Below, in pieces: positions 25,012 to 37,709 of a DNA stretch of 64,000 nt. The stretch covers positions 372,001 to 436,000 of the forward strand of contig MU385714.1 of the NCBI GenBank assembly GCA_022497155.1, read 5' to 3'. Source of the DNA: Whalleya microplaca (Eukaryota > Ascomycota > Sordariomycetes > Xylariales > Xylariaceae). How positions within the stretch are numbered: the first letter of the stretch is position 1; each line of letters begins with the position of its first letter. Position numbers and translations under genes: made by a program. The notes under the pieces are model-generated. The model was given only the letters and a program-made list of their open reading frames with translations. It was not told the DNA's origin and did no database searches.

Positions 25012-28000
25012 CTATTGAGACTTCTCGTGCTGGGTGGAGACACGTTGGAGTGAGACGACTATGAAACATGTTAGTGGAGAGCCCCTCGAATACATCAACG
25101 AGGTATAATAACTTACCGAAATCCTCGAGGGATCTTTGCTTCTGGCTGCCCTTGGGCGACTTGCCGTGCATGAGGTTGTCGAATCCAACACTGTCTTGGA
25201 GGATGTAGTAAACACCACCCATGATACAGAACACACCAAACGAGAAAATCCAGATACGAACAACAGCAACGATGTGAGTCAACGCTCCGTTCTCGAAGAA
25301 ACCCCAAATGGTGAAGCAGGTGGCGAGAATATCGACCATCAGGATGGCGCCAGTCAGCTGCCACGAAGGAATGGACGACCAGAAGGGACCGTTGGCACGA
25401 GTGATGAAGATCAACCAATTCTCAGTCAAGGAGATTTCCAAGAAGAGAACCTCGTCCATGTTACCGTTGTTCTGGACGATACCACCGTTCTCGCCCTGAG
25501 CATACATAGTAGTGACCGTAATCCAGGTTCCCACAGCGAGAACGACACCGAGAAGCACAGACATACCCCAAAGCTTGGGCAGGTTCCACTTGACTGGGCT
25601 CATAGAGTATGGAGCATTGTCGTAGGCGATAGCGAGGGTGGCAACATCAGCGAAGATGGCAATGAAGACAACCAACTCGATGTTGAGCGATCGGTTCAGG
25701 ATGGCAATCCACAGACCAAGGTAGATTTCCAAGTGGAGAGAAAGAGCGATACGGTATACAACGTAGGCGTACATTCTGTGGAAAATCTGTCGGGAAGTCT
25801 TAAGGGCATCAATAATAGCACCAAGACCAGGGGCCAAGAAGACAATATCGGCAGCGGATCGGGCAGCGTCAGAGGCACCCTCGACAGCAATACCGGTATC
25901 AGCCTTCTTCAAAGACGGAGCATCGTTGACACCATCACCAGTCATGGCAACGAGGTAACCACGCTGTTGCAGAATCTCGACGACGTTGTACTTGTGTTGA
26001 GGGAAAACCTCAGCGAAACCATCGGCAGCCTCAACGAAGTCGTAAACCTCAGAACCAGGCATGTCACCACCACCACCAAGACCGAGACGCTCAGCGTTAT
26101 AGACGTTGGTGCCGAGACCGAGCTGACGAGAAGTTTCACGAGCAATACCAACAGCGTCACCAGTAAGCATCTTGATGGAGAGACCTAGGCGCTTGGCTTC
26201 GTTGATAGTACGGGCGGTATCGTGGCGGGGAGGGTCAGAGCAAGGCATGATACCGAGAATTTCCCAGGCACCCTCACCACGCTTACGGGCAACACCAAGA
26301 GAACGGAAACCACGGGTAGCGAACTCGGCAACCTTGTTCTTGTAGGCCTGGTCGATTTCCTCAACGATAGGGTGGTCCTCTTCGACAGTCTTCAAAACGA
26401 ACAGAGGCGCGCCCTTGACACAGGTAATGCGCTCACCTTGGGGAGACTCGACAACAGCAGTGACCTTCTTTGAGACAGGGTCGAAGGGGAAGAACTCCTT
26501 GACGATGTACTTGGAGAGAACACCCTTGGCGCGGGGGTAGTACTTGAGCGATTTCAAGAAAGCCTTGTCGATAGCGTCCATACCCTTCTTCTTGCGGCTG
26601 GCAGCAAGGCAGGCAGTAAGCATGAGGTCCTCGGGGTCAACACCGGCAACAGTGTAGGGCTCAGCGAGAGAGAGCTTGTTCTTTGTCAAAGTACCGGTCT
26701 TGTCAGAGCAGAGGATTTCGACACCGGCCAAAGACTCGATGGCGGAAAGCTTCTGGACAATGGCCTTCTTCTTAGCAAGGTAGGCAGCACCGACGGCCAT
26801 GGTGGTAGTGACGACGGCCGGAAGACCGACGGGCACACCGACGATGGTGATGGCCAAGGTGAAACGAAGGATATCAACAATAGGGTTGGATCGGTAGAAC
26901 GAAGAGACCCAGACAATCAGGAGAGTGAAGACCACAAGAATCAGCAGTACAGTACCAATGCCGTTGAGCACCTCAGTGAAGTGACCAGTACCGGCAGAGG
27001 CTTGGTTGACAAGTGCAGCTGCACGACCGACGAAGGTGTTGTCACCAGTAGCGCTGACAACGATGAACGCCTCACCACGCTTGACAGCTGATGATGCGAA
27101 ACACTGATCGCCCTTATGCTTGTCAACGGCAAGGGATTCACCGGTGATGGCAGACTGATCAACCTGGAGGAAAGCATCCTCGGTCACAATCTTACCATCT
27201 GCGGGAATAATGGTACCTTCCTCAACTTGCAAGATATCACCGGGAACGACCTGGGGAGCCTCGACTTCCTTGAGGGTACCATCACGGAGAACAACAGCCT
27301 TGAGAGCGAGAGTCTTCTTCAACTCATCGACGATAGAACCAGCCTGGAATTCCTGAATGAAACCGACACAGGCGTTGAGGAGCAACAGAGCGCAGATGAC
27401 ACCGAAATCGACCCAGTCTTCCAAACCGGCAGCAAGGACGGCAGCAGCCTCCATGACGAACTGGATAGGACCGATAAAGAAACCCTAATAATATGTTAAT
27501 GGGATATGCTATGCGACTCAGCCGGTTTAATGCTTATGCTTACGAAGAACTTGAGGATAAGGTTCTCCTTCTCCTCCTTCATCTGGTTGAGACCGTATTT
27601 TCGTCGGCGGTTTGTGACCTCCGCTGCAGAGAGGTTAGCGCCATCGCGGTACCAATTATTTCACCTATGTTAACATTGCCGCCCACATGATATGGCGGCA
27701 ATGAGGTAGGCGAAACAGTGATATTGACAGATACAAAATAGCAAGACTTACCTTCCGTGAGACCGACCCTCGTATCGGTCTGGAGCATCTCCTCAGGCAC
27801 AACGCGACCGGTGCCGGCAGGAGAGCCATCACCCTCTTCCTCCTCATCCATGGCATTGCCATCTTGAGACTCGAGATCCTCAATTAGGGCATCGATGTCC
27901 TCATCCTCTTCTTCCTCCTCGACCTTAGCAGCCTTGGTGGTGGGGGCAGGGGCTTCAGCGCGATGGGCGTCCTTCTCGTCAAACTTGCCCGACTCGATAT

Positions 28001-28043
28001 TGGTGTGTAGCGCCGGCGCGCCGGCAGGATCATTTTCGGCCAT
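25012..28043 (-). CDS. PMA1: Plasma-membrane H+-ATPase (P-type, P3A)
   Basis: Pumps protons out of the cell using ATP and sets the plasma-membrane potential. Exons, minus strand: 28043-27752, 27623-27544, 27484-25117, 25058-25012 (928 residues, close to the 920 of the Neurospora enzyme). Intron 1 (27751-27624) ends in TGCAG, intron 2 is 27543-27485, intron 3 (25116-25059) separates the last 15 codons. Seen: acidic N-terminus with a long Glu/Asp run, TGES phosphatase loop, phosphorylation site [11 protein letters not shown] (Asp near residue 385), hinge [17 protein letters not shown], ten hydrophobic spans, and the C-terminal tail [10 protein letters not shown]. The Ser-Thr pair in that tail matches the residues phosphorylated on glucose activation in yeast. 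Strong, C-ending codon bias fits very high expression and explains the long antisense open frames. Confidence 0.98.
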
Positions 28044-29105
28044 GACGGCGGACTGATGATATAGACAGCTACTATAGACGCTGGCTGTCTTGACTGAACA
28101 AAGGCAAATAAGATCGAGATCAAGGACTAGGATCTATTCCAGGACAGGCGAAGAGTAAAGAATTACGGAGTATTAGGATCGGTTGGAATGCTGTTGTTTA
28201 GGTGGAAAAGGATTCGCGAGTTGATGATGTTTTGGTGTGTAAAAGTTTGTTGTCGTGGGGATTATAGACGACGCCCAACTTAAAAATCACACGCAAGGTG
28301 GAAGGAGGGGAGAGATTGCCGGAAGGCACACCACGGACGACCCTGGGAGAATTGACGAGCCGAACAAGTCTTCAACGTGATGAGGGAAAAAGAAGAGGAA
28401 GCGCGTCCAGTGTGGGAGAGCTTTTCTTATAAAGAGAGAGAGAGTGAATGGGTGAGAGCAAGAGCTAATTCCGACTTGTGGGGCGACGTCGGCCAAGCTT
28501 CCCATTGCGCGGATGGAAGGGTAGGTACTAGTACGCCACTATACAGTGCGGTTCCTGCTATCTGCTTGTTCCCACTATCCCCAATTTTCTAGTAGCCTCG
28601 ATTTTCATTGGAGTTTAGCCCAGGCCACAGGGCAACGCTCTCAGGTACGTATCTGACTCTGGCGGCCTGCACCCACTCGCATAAAGGTATTCCTCTACAT
28701 ACTACAACTACATACTACAAAGATACTACTACATATGTAAACCGTATGTTGCCTGCCTATTGTCTGTACTGAATTCAGTGAATCAGAACGGCCAAACTCT
28801 GACGGAAGATAATGGGAAAAACCCATACAAACACCATGAAGCTCATCCCAATCATCCATAAGGTTCCAAGCTTCATAACTCTGATACCGCCCTGCCCTGC
28901 CCTATCTAGACTCTAGTCTGATTCACAGCGTCACAGCGTTCATCTAGGAAGTTTAATCTCGCCCGGGAGAATTCTAGTGTTTGTTATTATTACCTGTTCG
29001 CTCTATGTATGCTCTTTAGGTATGCACCGGTATGTAACGCAGCCCATGTTTGTTGATTCACCATAATGGAAGTGAATGTCTTAGTTGGGATAATGGCTAG
29101 GTAAA

Positions 29106-29115
29106 TACCTAGGTA
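29106..29115. repeat. TACCTAGGTA palindrome, copy 2
   Basis: Perfect 10-bp palindrome in the gene-free stretch upstream of PMA1; same core as the copies at 4022, 37293, 37387 and 45069. Confidence 0.7.
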
Positions 29116-30118
29116 CATGATAGTGAGTGCAGGTACCATTAAATGCCCTTTAGGGAAAGGTGACAGACACAGTGTGTCAGTACCTGGAAAACTCCACCTG
29201 TCGGTATCTGAACAGCTGTGCTCCACATCGCATCTCCAAAGAAACAGAAGACCTGCACCCTTGAAATTTTATTGCGGGAATTACTCGATTGCTTGCCATG
29301 ACGAAAGCGCGCACTGACTTTCCCAAGGCCATATGAGGCCATATGCGGTCAAACATCAAAGAGAATTACGGCGGTAGCTGGAGCCAAGCACAGGCTTGGC
29401 AATTGATGTCTTTGCTTGCGCCAAGGGCCTGCTGGCTTGGGATGAAGCGCAATGCTAATAGCTAGAGCTTCGATGTTTTGATGAGTGTTTTTTTCCTTTG
29501 CGCTCCGCGTGCCAAACCAAGATTCCCACGAAGTCTGCCGGGAGCACGATCATCCTGGCCCCATAGGCTAACTGCTAACCCATGGGCCACCCATGAGCTT
29601 ATGCGAGGGTTGTTATCCATCGAACTAGGAGGTCCATGTCAGCTCCTCACAGTGCCAGCCTGCCCAGGCAAATTGCGACTTGCGAGTCTGTGCGCCGTAC
29701 TGTGCTGTACACTGTGTACTATCAACAGCACCGGCGCAGCCCAGATGCCAGCCGGACCCAGAATGCATGTACCTTAAGGTTCAAAGAAAGCCAACAAGCA
29801 TATGAGCCATTTTCTAGCTAGAGGCTCTGTTTCGTTGGAACACCTTCGAAACTGGATCCCGCCATGAGGAATTAATTACCTATCTCTTCAGCTCTGTCCT
29901 GCCGCTATTTACAGCACCAATTCCACAATTTCGAGATCCCGAATATGCCTAGTGACCGGTGTCTCTATTATTGAACTGATAATCGTCGTCATTGCTCTAC
30001 ATAGTACCAGGAGGTGGGTGCTCAAGTGTCTGGCCTGCCGATTATGGACTGTTGCTACCTGGCCAGGTACACGATCCCAGCGAACAATAATTCCAACCTA
30101 GGCACGGTTGCGGTTGTA

Positions 30119-30140
30119 GGCCAATTCCTGGCCAATTCCT
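30119..30140. repeat. 11-bp tandem duplication GGCCAATTCCT
   Basis: Two adjacent perfect copies of GGCCAATTCCT, then a third start (GGC). Each copy contains a CCAAT core. Non-coding context. Confidence 0.7.
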
Positions 30141-33100
30141 GGCTGCAACCCCATGGGCCAGCCATGCTGCGTGCGAGAGCATGGCTGACCATACCTACGT
30201 CATGGGAGCAATCCCACATTCTGCCCTGTCTTGCCTGCCAGGCCTGCCTGCGTACCCCAGAAGACCACAGCCCACAGCTTGCCCACAGCTGGCATCATCG
30301 CTACAAGTTACCTACGACCTACGCCCGCCGTCTCGCTTGGGGGCCATCTGTGTACTCGTGCCCTTCACCAGATTCCTGTCGTCTTCTTTCACCGACATCC
30401 GGAAGGCCAGGACTCGGTGACTGCGCTATTTGCCTCCCGTACCTTTCGGATAAAACATTTGTTCGGCATGGCCGTGCCTCCACAATCTTTACCGCTTCAG
30501 TCCCCAAGGTCACTGACTGTCCTGAGTGTCGATTCTAGATCCCACTCCCGCTTTCCGACCCTTCCCATGCGCGGATTATTTGAGTCTTAGCATGACGATA
30601 TGGTTTAGCCAAGTGACTTATCGCGGCTCCGTGCACCGGTTCGTTTCTCATTAAACTCCCGGATATGCCTCAGATGTCTTGCATCTCTACTAGTTGCTTG
30701 CAACAAATTGACAAGTGTCAAGTATGCGTAAGAAACCAGCAGGAGGATGTGAGAGAAAGCGAAATATCATATCTGGTAGAGCCACCATTGAATGCATCCA
30801 GGTACGAGATGATCAGTTCACCTGGGTCAAGCGACCTTCCTCGTAACGTTGATGCTATTCATATCGCTGTAGCTATTTATCTTACCTATGATCTATCTCT
30901 GAAATCTTACATATCGTCGGCATCAGTTGACTACCTACTTCCGGAAGCGACGCAAAGGGCAAATACACGTCAAATGCTGTTGCACCGCTGTAAGTAAGTA
31001 GTCGCGTGGGCTATCATGCAGACTTGACGCAACAAATTGCCGCTTCTGACTCTGGATCCGGGACTCCCGCTACGTACATATGCATATCAAGTCGCCAATC
31101 AGCTCCCGCGAGAAAGAGTAATCTCGAGGAAGGGGATTCGTGCGACTGGGGCCTGCCTGCTTGTGATTGCGCTAGAAAAAAACGCATCTCATACACGTAG
31201 CTAAGCAAAATATACCTACCTCGCCGTTGCTGGCGTGCAGTGCGTGTGTGGGCGGCCCGGGACTGACTGCTACAGTAGCAATTGGGATGGAATTACACTG
31301 GGAGGGTCCGAGGATCGAGCCGCTCGTGTCGCTAAAAGAATTTCCCATTTCACGCTCCCCAGCCGAGCCCCTACCAATGGCCAATGGCCCTAATTCGGAC
31401 ATTATGCGGGTTCCTCTCAGGGCGCATTTTATGATTTGTTTACTTACCTACTTGGCCGCTCGCGTCTCCGAGGACCGAGATATGCTCACATTTATGAACC
31501 AATCAAATGGCCGCTAGTAACTCTTATGCGCCTCTTCTTCCTTCACATTCGAGCGTTCTCTCTGTGCTATGTCTCTCTAGCTACCTAGCAGTGCTACGAG
31601 TCAGGAGCTGGCCAGAAAGCCCTCGTGGAACAGGCTGGCTGCTGGAATTGCCGCGACGAGCTACGAATATGTAGATGCCATGCACTGAAAGCGTGGTCGA
31701 GCAAGGGTCGCTATGCAAGCAACTGTTTCGATGGATGGAACCTAGCTGTAAAAAAGCTTGTTAACGAAACTTGAAACGATCTAACAGGGACCGTTCTGCA
31801 AACGGGTAGGGTAATCATGTTTCTGTTTACTTTGATTGATTCGTCGTTTCTCGTTGTATACGGATTACATACGTACAAATTGGATATGTGGAAAAGAGGC
31901 CTAGCTCTCGGCATCATCGCTTTCTTGTAATCTCTGTCGGCATTGTCGGGAGAGGCTTTTCAGGGCAACTTTGGGTCACTGATTCCGCATGGTCCGTTTA
32001 ATGTCAAACACGTTCTAGAAGATTTATAGTGAACTATCTATTGACGGCGCAAAGTTTCCAAAGCGCCGGCGTACCTAGAAGACCCCATTTCTGATGGTGT
32101 TCCTGACATTACAGTTTTCAAGGTTTTATTCCCGCCACCAAATCCGTTTTCGATATCTAGTTTGGGTTTTCTAAAAACGCGCCATTCCTGAACGAGATCT
32201 TACATACTCAAGTTACATCTCCAAGTGGTCTGCCGTGGCAGATAGCGACTTTACTACCTATGTGTGTATGTACAGCGTTTCCCCAAAAATAGGTAGGGCC
32301 AGTGGCCAGGGTAGCAGCTTGTAAAAGCTTATGTCCCTCACGCACTTGGCTGCATATTGGGCTCGATCCTACCTTGCCGAAATCTGGTGTTCCCCGGTGC
32401 ACTTGTCTTTGAATTTTGATAAGTTGTGGAGGAGAGATCTCGGCATCAAACCGATGTGTCAAAAGGTAGATGGGCTGTTAATCCGAAGAGATACTGTATA
32501 CTCTTACGGCGCTCGGCTAGCTTTCATGATCCAGGTGTATTTCGTCTTGGCCTTAATTTTGAAAGTCACTGCCAAGCCAAACAATTGGTTGAACGAAGAC
32601 ACATAGTAGTTAAGGTAGCCCTTGATATTCTGTCATTCGGTCATCCGAGTCAGACAATAGACTGAAGGGAACCGGCTTGGCCTTTTGCTGGTCGTCACCT
32701 CGTCATCCCTTTGCGCTACCGCTCAACAGTATGCCAAGACGAGCGCACGAAGATCACCAAGGGGCCCCAGACTCCTTTTAGAAACTTGGGGCAAGCTTCA
32801 TCATCAAAGACATGTCTATTAACAGCATAGATGATGACAACACAAGTGCATGCAGGGCCAAGGCGATGGTGGGCAGGAATGTATCCAGGGTAGCAAAGCT
32901 TGCTAAAGAAGAAAAAGCTTCTAGAAAAAAAGTGACACCGACAGGCAAGATAGGCGACGTAGTCAGCGCGCCAATCGATGGCCTCAACCAGGCAGCTGGG
33001 CGATTCCATTCAGCCTCTCGGTCAACGAATTTCGCCCACAATGCGTAAGGTGCGTAAGGCCAAGACCTGCGCCGAGCCTTCGATCCAAAATTATCGATGA

Positions 33101-33759
33101 CCGGTGTTGACGAGAAAAACCGGGCAAGTCTATCTATGATTCGCGAGTATTGTTCAGAGATGTTACCTTTATGGGCCGGCTCGGGCTCGGCATCGAGGCG
33201 ATCTTTACTCTCCGGGAATGCTCCGTATCAACTGCCGCGCAAACCCCAAGTCTGGGCGAAGGCACGGCATTCTGTCCGTCCTAACATTTTGCACACTTCG
33301 CCTCGATAGTATACGCAGGACCTCATGGCGTCGTCAGCGCTCGACTTGGTTGTCTACTACGGTCGTTTAGCTTTCTAAATGTTATATATAGTAATACTTT
33401 GTTGTTGTGCTGGCGCAGCTCTCAGTCCCAAAACCTCAATTATACAGTAGATCCTCGCATAAGTATAGGAACCTCCAGAGAGTCACCATCCCTTCAAAGG
33501 CGTGACGGGACACTGTGATGAGTCGTCATACTCTGTACATACGTAGGTATCGCAATTGTATGGGACCAAGGTCTCGTTTAACCACATACCATTGAAAGCC
33601 AAGAGACTTGGCAAACACATTGTCTCGTTCTGTTATACACAACCACGAAAATGAAAACGGTAATCACATACATAGGGGCGACAAAGGTAGGTAGGTTAGG
33701 CAATCGCTCATATTAGATATCTTCGAGAGTGGTCGTGGCGCGTATGAAGAAAGAGCCGC

Positions 33760-34480
33760 TTAGTCATGATGTTATTATATATGCCATTATCTAAACTGTA
33801 CGGATTAGGTAGTGTGCAACACCCCTATTTGCCAGTTTGTAAGTGCCCGATATTCGCTTATTACCTTCCTACTTACATGCCACCTTGTGTTTATAACTTG
33901 AATCAAGCAGGGAATTTGTCATTGTATCATCTTGTAAAACTGACAGTCAACGGCATAGGAGCTCGCTCTTCTCACTCTGTCATTCAAGTTGCTGTTCAAG
34001 GGGTTCAACGCTTGAAAGCTGATAATTACGTCACAAGTAGTCTTCCACTTACAGAAAGGACGTTCCCGTTAAAGAGCAGTATAGATCTCCACGAGTCTTA
34101 TTAGCTAGTTACTTAGCTAATGTCCGTTGGGGCAGCGGCCTTATTAGTATCGCGCTATTACTAGTGAAATCTGGCTAGCTTATTAATAGTGAAGATATCT
34201 ACGGCCCAAAGCTGCTACCGAAGCTAGAGTGATATCATGTGTATAACTTTACAGACAGTAACTAGGACATACGATGTTAAGATAGTTCAATGGTCTGCCT
34301 ATAATCCTATAACTCTCAACGCCTTGTTATATTCGACGATATCTTACTAACGTCGAAGGGACTATAGCTACCGCGTATGTGCCTGTAACAGCACGGACCA
34401 AGCTAGATACCCTTAGACCAAACCGCTCCAAAAGGAAACCAGAATATCAAGCCAATAGGTTGAAATCCTAAAATAGACTA
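33760..34480. repeat. TA/CTAG-rich stretch, possible decayed repeat
   Basis: Dense TA, TAG and CTA steps on both strands and no coding frame. Such TpA enrichment is what repeat-induced point mutation leaves, but no source element is recognisable and the call rests on reading only. Confidence 0.25.
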
Positions 34481-35221
34481 TGGGTGGTCTACCACCTATG
34501 CCCATCGCTGAACCAGTGTCGTGACAATGCCCAACAAAAGTTACGGCTCTGTCTTCGTGGATGAGCCGGGAAGGAAACGTAGTCGAATGTTCACGCTCTC
34601 TCAGCCAATCATACCGACTGGTATACTCCATACAGGCGAGAGTGGGAACGGACTCAGGGGCACTGACGATGTGCCCATTATCGATTATCTTAGGGCCGTC
34701 TAACGGAAAGGGTAACGGACTATCTTCACACTATTATATGAACCCACTTTGTACATAACTGGAGCGTGCCAGATTTCTATAATTCTCGTTCAACTAGCAA
34801 GTTGCGCAAAGTTACATAATTATATATACATCTTGGGATTTCACAGATAGGGAAAGGATAGTATAAATACTCACACCACTGCTAAGTCAATGTGACATGA
34901 CTGTACTCCCCTGGTTCGCTCCATATTCCGAGGACTCAGCAGCGCAATGAACATCGGTGATTATGGTGCAGGCTACGAATATCATGTCACTATTCCAGAA
35001 GTCGAACTCATACATACAGCACAAGACCATAAATGCCTGTATTGTGATATATGAACAGCTAACACGAAGCTCGCAACCGGAGCCGGAAGCCGACAAAAAA
35101 ACACCTAATTTTTTTCAGGTGGAGTTTGAAACTCTATAGAAGTATCCGAACCGAAATCTAACCCGTCATGTGGTTTCATCTCATCCTACGTGAACACACG
35201 CAAATATCCGTATAACGCCGC

Positions 35222-36522
35222 CTAATGCTTCGCAGTGACCTTCTCACCGGTCAGTTTCTCGACATACGTCTTGGCCCTGTATTTGCGTTCTCTGTCAGCA
35301 AGTGTTGTTTTTCTCCACGTCAAGCAGGCCACGAAAAATAACAAAACAGGGAGAGGAAACTCACATATCACCCAAAGCAACCATGCAAACCGTCTGCCAA
35401 ACGCCCAAACCAATACGCGGTGCCACACCGCGGTACAAACCCTTCAGACCGTTGGACTGGTAGATGTACTTGAAAGTGTTACCGACCGTCATGTTCTTAG
35501 GTCGGTTAGGGTCCTCCTTTTTGCTCTGCATCTCAACGCGGATGACCTCGATCGGCTGGTTCCAGGCGGACAAGCCGCCGCCCAGGGCCGAAGCGGTGAT
35601 CTTCTCCAGCGCGCCGAGCTTCTCGCCATGCTCCTTGCCCGTGACCCTGCGGATGCCCTGCTCGGCAAGACGGGACAGGCCGAATCGCGAACCCCAGTTC
35701 GTCATCTGGCGGATGGCGACGGCGTTCACGCCCTTGTTGATACCCCGGATACCCTCCTTGCGGTAGATACCCATGAAGGTCTGGAAGGTGCTCGGGGGCT
35801 TGACACCCGATGCGGCAAGCTTGTGCTGCGTGATCTCGACTGTTTTCATGCAGGTACAGAAACCCATGGTAGCATAGGCCTGGGCGACACCGCCAGTGAT
35901 ACCGCCAATGATGCCACCGCCAAACTCCGAGGCACCCGCGACTCGCGCATAGTATTCGGCCTCGGAGGCGACGAACAACAGCACTGCGCCCTTGGTCGAG
36001 GCTTCAATCCAGGCCCAGGGGATGAGGCCTTGGTAGACTGCGACACAGATACCGAATATCAGTAAGGGCCCGGAAAACCAGATTCCGATCTGGTCAAAAG
36101 GTAGGCGTCTCAAATCTACTTACATCCAAGAGGACCACCACGCGACCAGACACGGCTCAGGGCACCGGCGAAGGAGTCACTACGGTTAGCCGCCATGGTG
36201 GTTTTAACAACCTCCAGGGGCTGGCCAAGGCTGTTCCGCATCTCATTAGCATTGTAAAGTCTTGAGAGTGATTCTGCGACTTGGAGCGCAATCTCAGACT
36301 CAAATCCTATACCGGAGGTCAAGCGCTCCAGAACAAGACCAGAACGGACAACGAACAGGACATCACTAGAGATAGCGGAACAACATACGTGGTCACTTCA
36401 AACATGTTGAGTCCAGCACCAAGCAGCAAGTTGGAGAACTTGATAGGCTTCTTCTCCAACCCTTTGTCCGTCAAGGGAGGCGGAGGGGTGACCCCGGCGG
36501 AGGCGGCGGCGGCGGCGGACAT
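35222..36522 (-). CDS. YHM2: Mitochondrial citrate/2-oxoglutarate carrier Yhm2
   Basis: Inner-membrane carrier exchanging citrate for 2-oxoglutarate; in yeast it supports NADPH shuttling and was first described as a mitochondrial-DNA binding protein. Exons, minus strand: 36522-36389, 36230-36124, 36037-35365, 35276-35222 (322 residues, the usual length). Introns 36388-36231, 36123-36038, 35364-35277. Start MSAAAAASAG precedes a Pro-rich leader. Family features: LLLGAGLNMFEVTTLGQPLE across intron 1, TTMAANRSDSF, YQGLIPWAWIEASTKG, FCTCMKTVEITQHK, and INKGVNAVAIRQMTNWGSR, with six membrane spans in three repeats. These are diagnostic of Yhm2 rather than of the Ctp1 citrate carrier. Lies 1.2 kb downstream of citrate synthase on the same strand, with a CCAAT box about 200 bp before its ATG. 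Confidence 0.96.
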
Positions 36523-36718
36523 GGCAGTGCTAGATGTTGTCGGGGAGGGGGCCTGACCAAGGCGATCGGGTGCTTCTTCGCAAATAAAGGGAGATGGGAG
36601 GGCTACTGTGACCTAAAGACGGATTCGCAATGCGGACCGGCGTGAGGGAATAAAAAACAGAGCAGAGTAATAGCCGTGAACAAGAAGTTCGAGGGAAGCG
36701 GGATGGGGGAGGCTTGTG

Positions 36719-36723
36719 ATTGG
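36719..36723 (-). promoter_or_regulatory. CCAAT box upstream of YHM2
   Basis: ATTGGGG on the plus strand, i.e. CCCCAAT on the coding strand, about 197 bp before the YHM2 ATG. The CCAAT-binding (HAP) complex controls respiratory and citrate genes in fungi; role here inferred. Confidence 0.5.
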
Positions 36724-37292
36724 GGTTTCGGGATGCCGTAAGCTCTATAGTATTACCAGAGGTGGTCAGCTCAGGGCAGCGAAGATGTGACAGACAGCCT
36801 CGGGACAGGTAAGTGCGAGTTCAGCACTAGGCCTACATCGGCCGGCCTGGAGGAGTCCCAGCTTTCGGGGGACCGAGCCACTACCGTAGAAAATGCAACG
36901 CATTACCAAGCATGTGAATAACTTACCTACGTAATTGAACAGCAAAAGGATCCAGTTGTTTTTTCTCGTCCTAATTGAAGTATCGTATAATGATAGTTTT
37001 CAGTGCAAAAAAAAAAGGGTTGCACAACTTGATAAAAATACCTGTAAGCTAACAGATATTTAGTAAATAGGATAAATAGGAGGGAAGAAGGAAAAAACGA
37101 AAAAAGCACGGTCTGGTCTTGTCCTCCCTCAGAAACTGAGCTTACCTCCTCAACAATTGCCAAGCTTGCAGTAAGCGACCCTGGACCGTCCACCCGATTA
37201 ATTTCGTAGCTCCCCATCAAGCAGGCGGGAAGGCTTGGCTGAGCGCCCAACAACAGGCCGGACTTTCCCCAAAGCACAGCTCAGGTTGCAGA

Positions 37293-37302
37293 TACCTAGG
37301 TA
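37293..37302. repeat. TACCTAGGTA palindrome, copy 3
   Basis: Perfect 10-bp palindrome in the spacer between citrate synthase and YHM2, 85 bp from copy 4. Confidence 0.7.
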
Positions 37303-37386
37303 GCCCGGGGCGTCTGTACTACCTCCGCGTCCGGAGTAAAGTATCTGCGGGGTTTCACGTACCTAACCTACCTGGACCTCGGGACC

Positions 37387-37396
37387 TACCTAGGTA
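37387..37396. repeat. TACCTAGGTA palindrome, copy 4
   Basis: Perfect 10-bp palindrome in the citrate synthase-YHM2 spacer, within GACCTACCTAGGTAC. Confidence 0.7.
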
Positions 37397-37465
37397 CATT
37401 CGGGGCAGCACACTTCCATACACAATAATTAATCAAGACATAATCAAAAGCCATTATAATCCTAA

Positions 37466-37485
37466 TTGAGTTGAGTTGAGTTGAG
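37466..37485. repeat. (TTGAG)4 microsatellite
   Basis: Four perfect TTGAG units followed by one TTCAG variant, in the citrate synthase 3' flank. Confidence 0.85.
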
Positions 37486-37709
37486 TTCAGGAGTTCTCAA
37501 GCAAATGACATTTAATAGCTACACAGTAAGACATAATCATGATATATATTATTGTACAAGCGCAGCCTTGGTATCAAGTACGAGCATCCCCAGCTCGACC
37601 CCGAGTTTGACACAACCAACGCTGCCCTGAGTAGACCGTTCTATTTCCGTCCATGTAACCTGCTCGTCGGACTAAAGAAAATGCAGACCGTCTGTTTTTG
37701 GGGTTTGTT

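Larger units (their letters stand above)
28044..35221. other. 7.2-kb gene-free stretch upstream of PMA1
   Basis: No frame here has domain, splice or composition support. The longest (174 codons, plus, 30014-30538) overlaps other frames on the same strand and looks random. The first few hundred bases are PMA1 leader and promoter with purine-rich runs (AGAGAGAGAG near 28436). 29.5-30.6 kb is relatively GC-rich, with short repeats such as GGCCAATTCCT twice at 30119-30140. 33.7-34.5 kb is rich in TA/CTAG steps and may be decayed repeat DNA. No tRNA, terminal inverted repeats or transposase fragment recognised. Confidence 0.5.
36523..37709. other. Intergenic: YHM2 promoter and citrate synthase 3' UTR
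   Basis: Contains a CCAAT box, two TACCTAGGTA palindromes and a (TTGAG)4 microsatellite. The 116-codon minus-strand frame (36927-37277) crosses homopolymer runs and is not credible. Confidence 0.55.

Noticed and set aside
25136..26188. 350-codon open frame on the plus strand inside PMA1
   Set aside because: Exactly antisense to a highly biased coding exon; composition (Asn/Thr/Asp-rich) is the mirror of PMA1 codons, with no domain or splice context.
30014..30538. 174-codon plus-strand frame with overlapping frames of 79 and 119 codons
   Set aside because: All plus-strand frames are open because of local GC-rich composition; none shows a fold-like pattern or splice continuation.
35235..36065. 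276-codon plus-strand frame across YHM2
   Set aside because: Antisense shadow of the carrier's coding exon.
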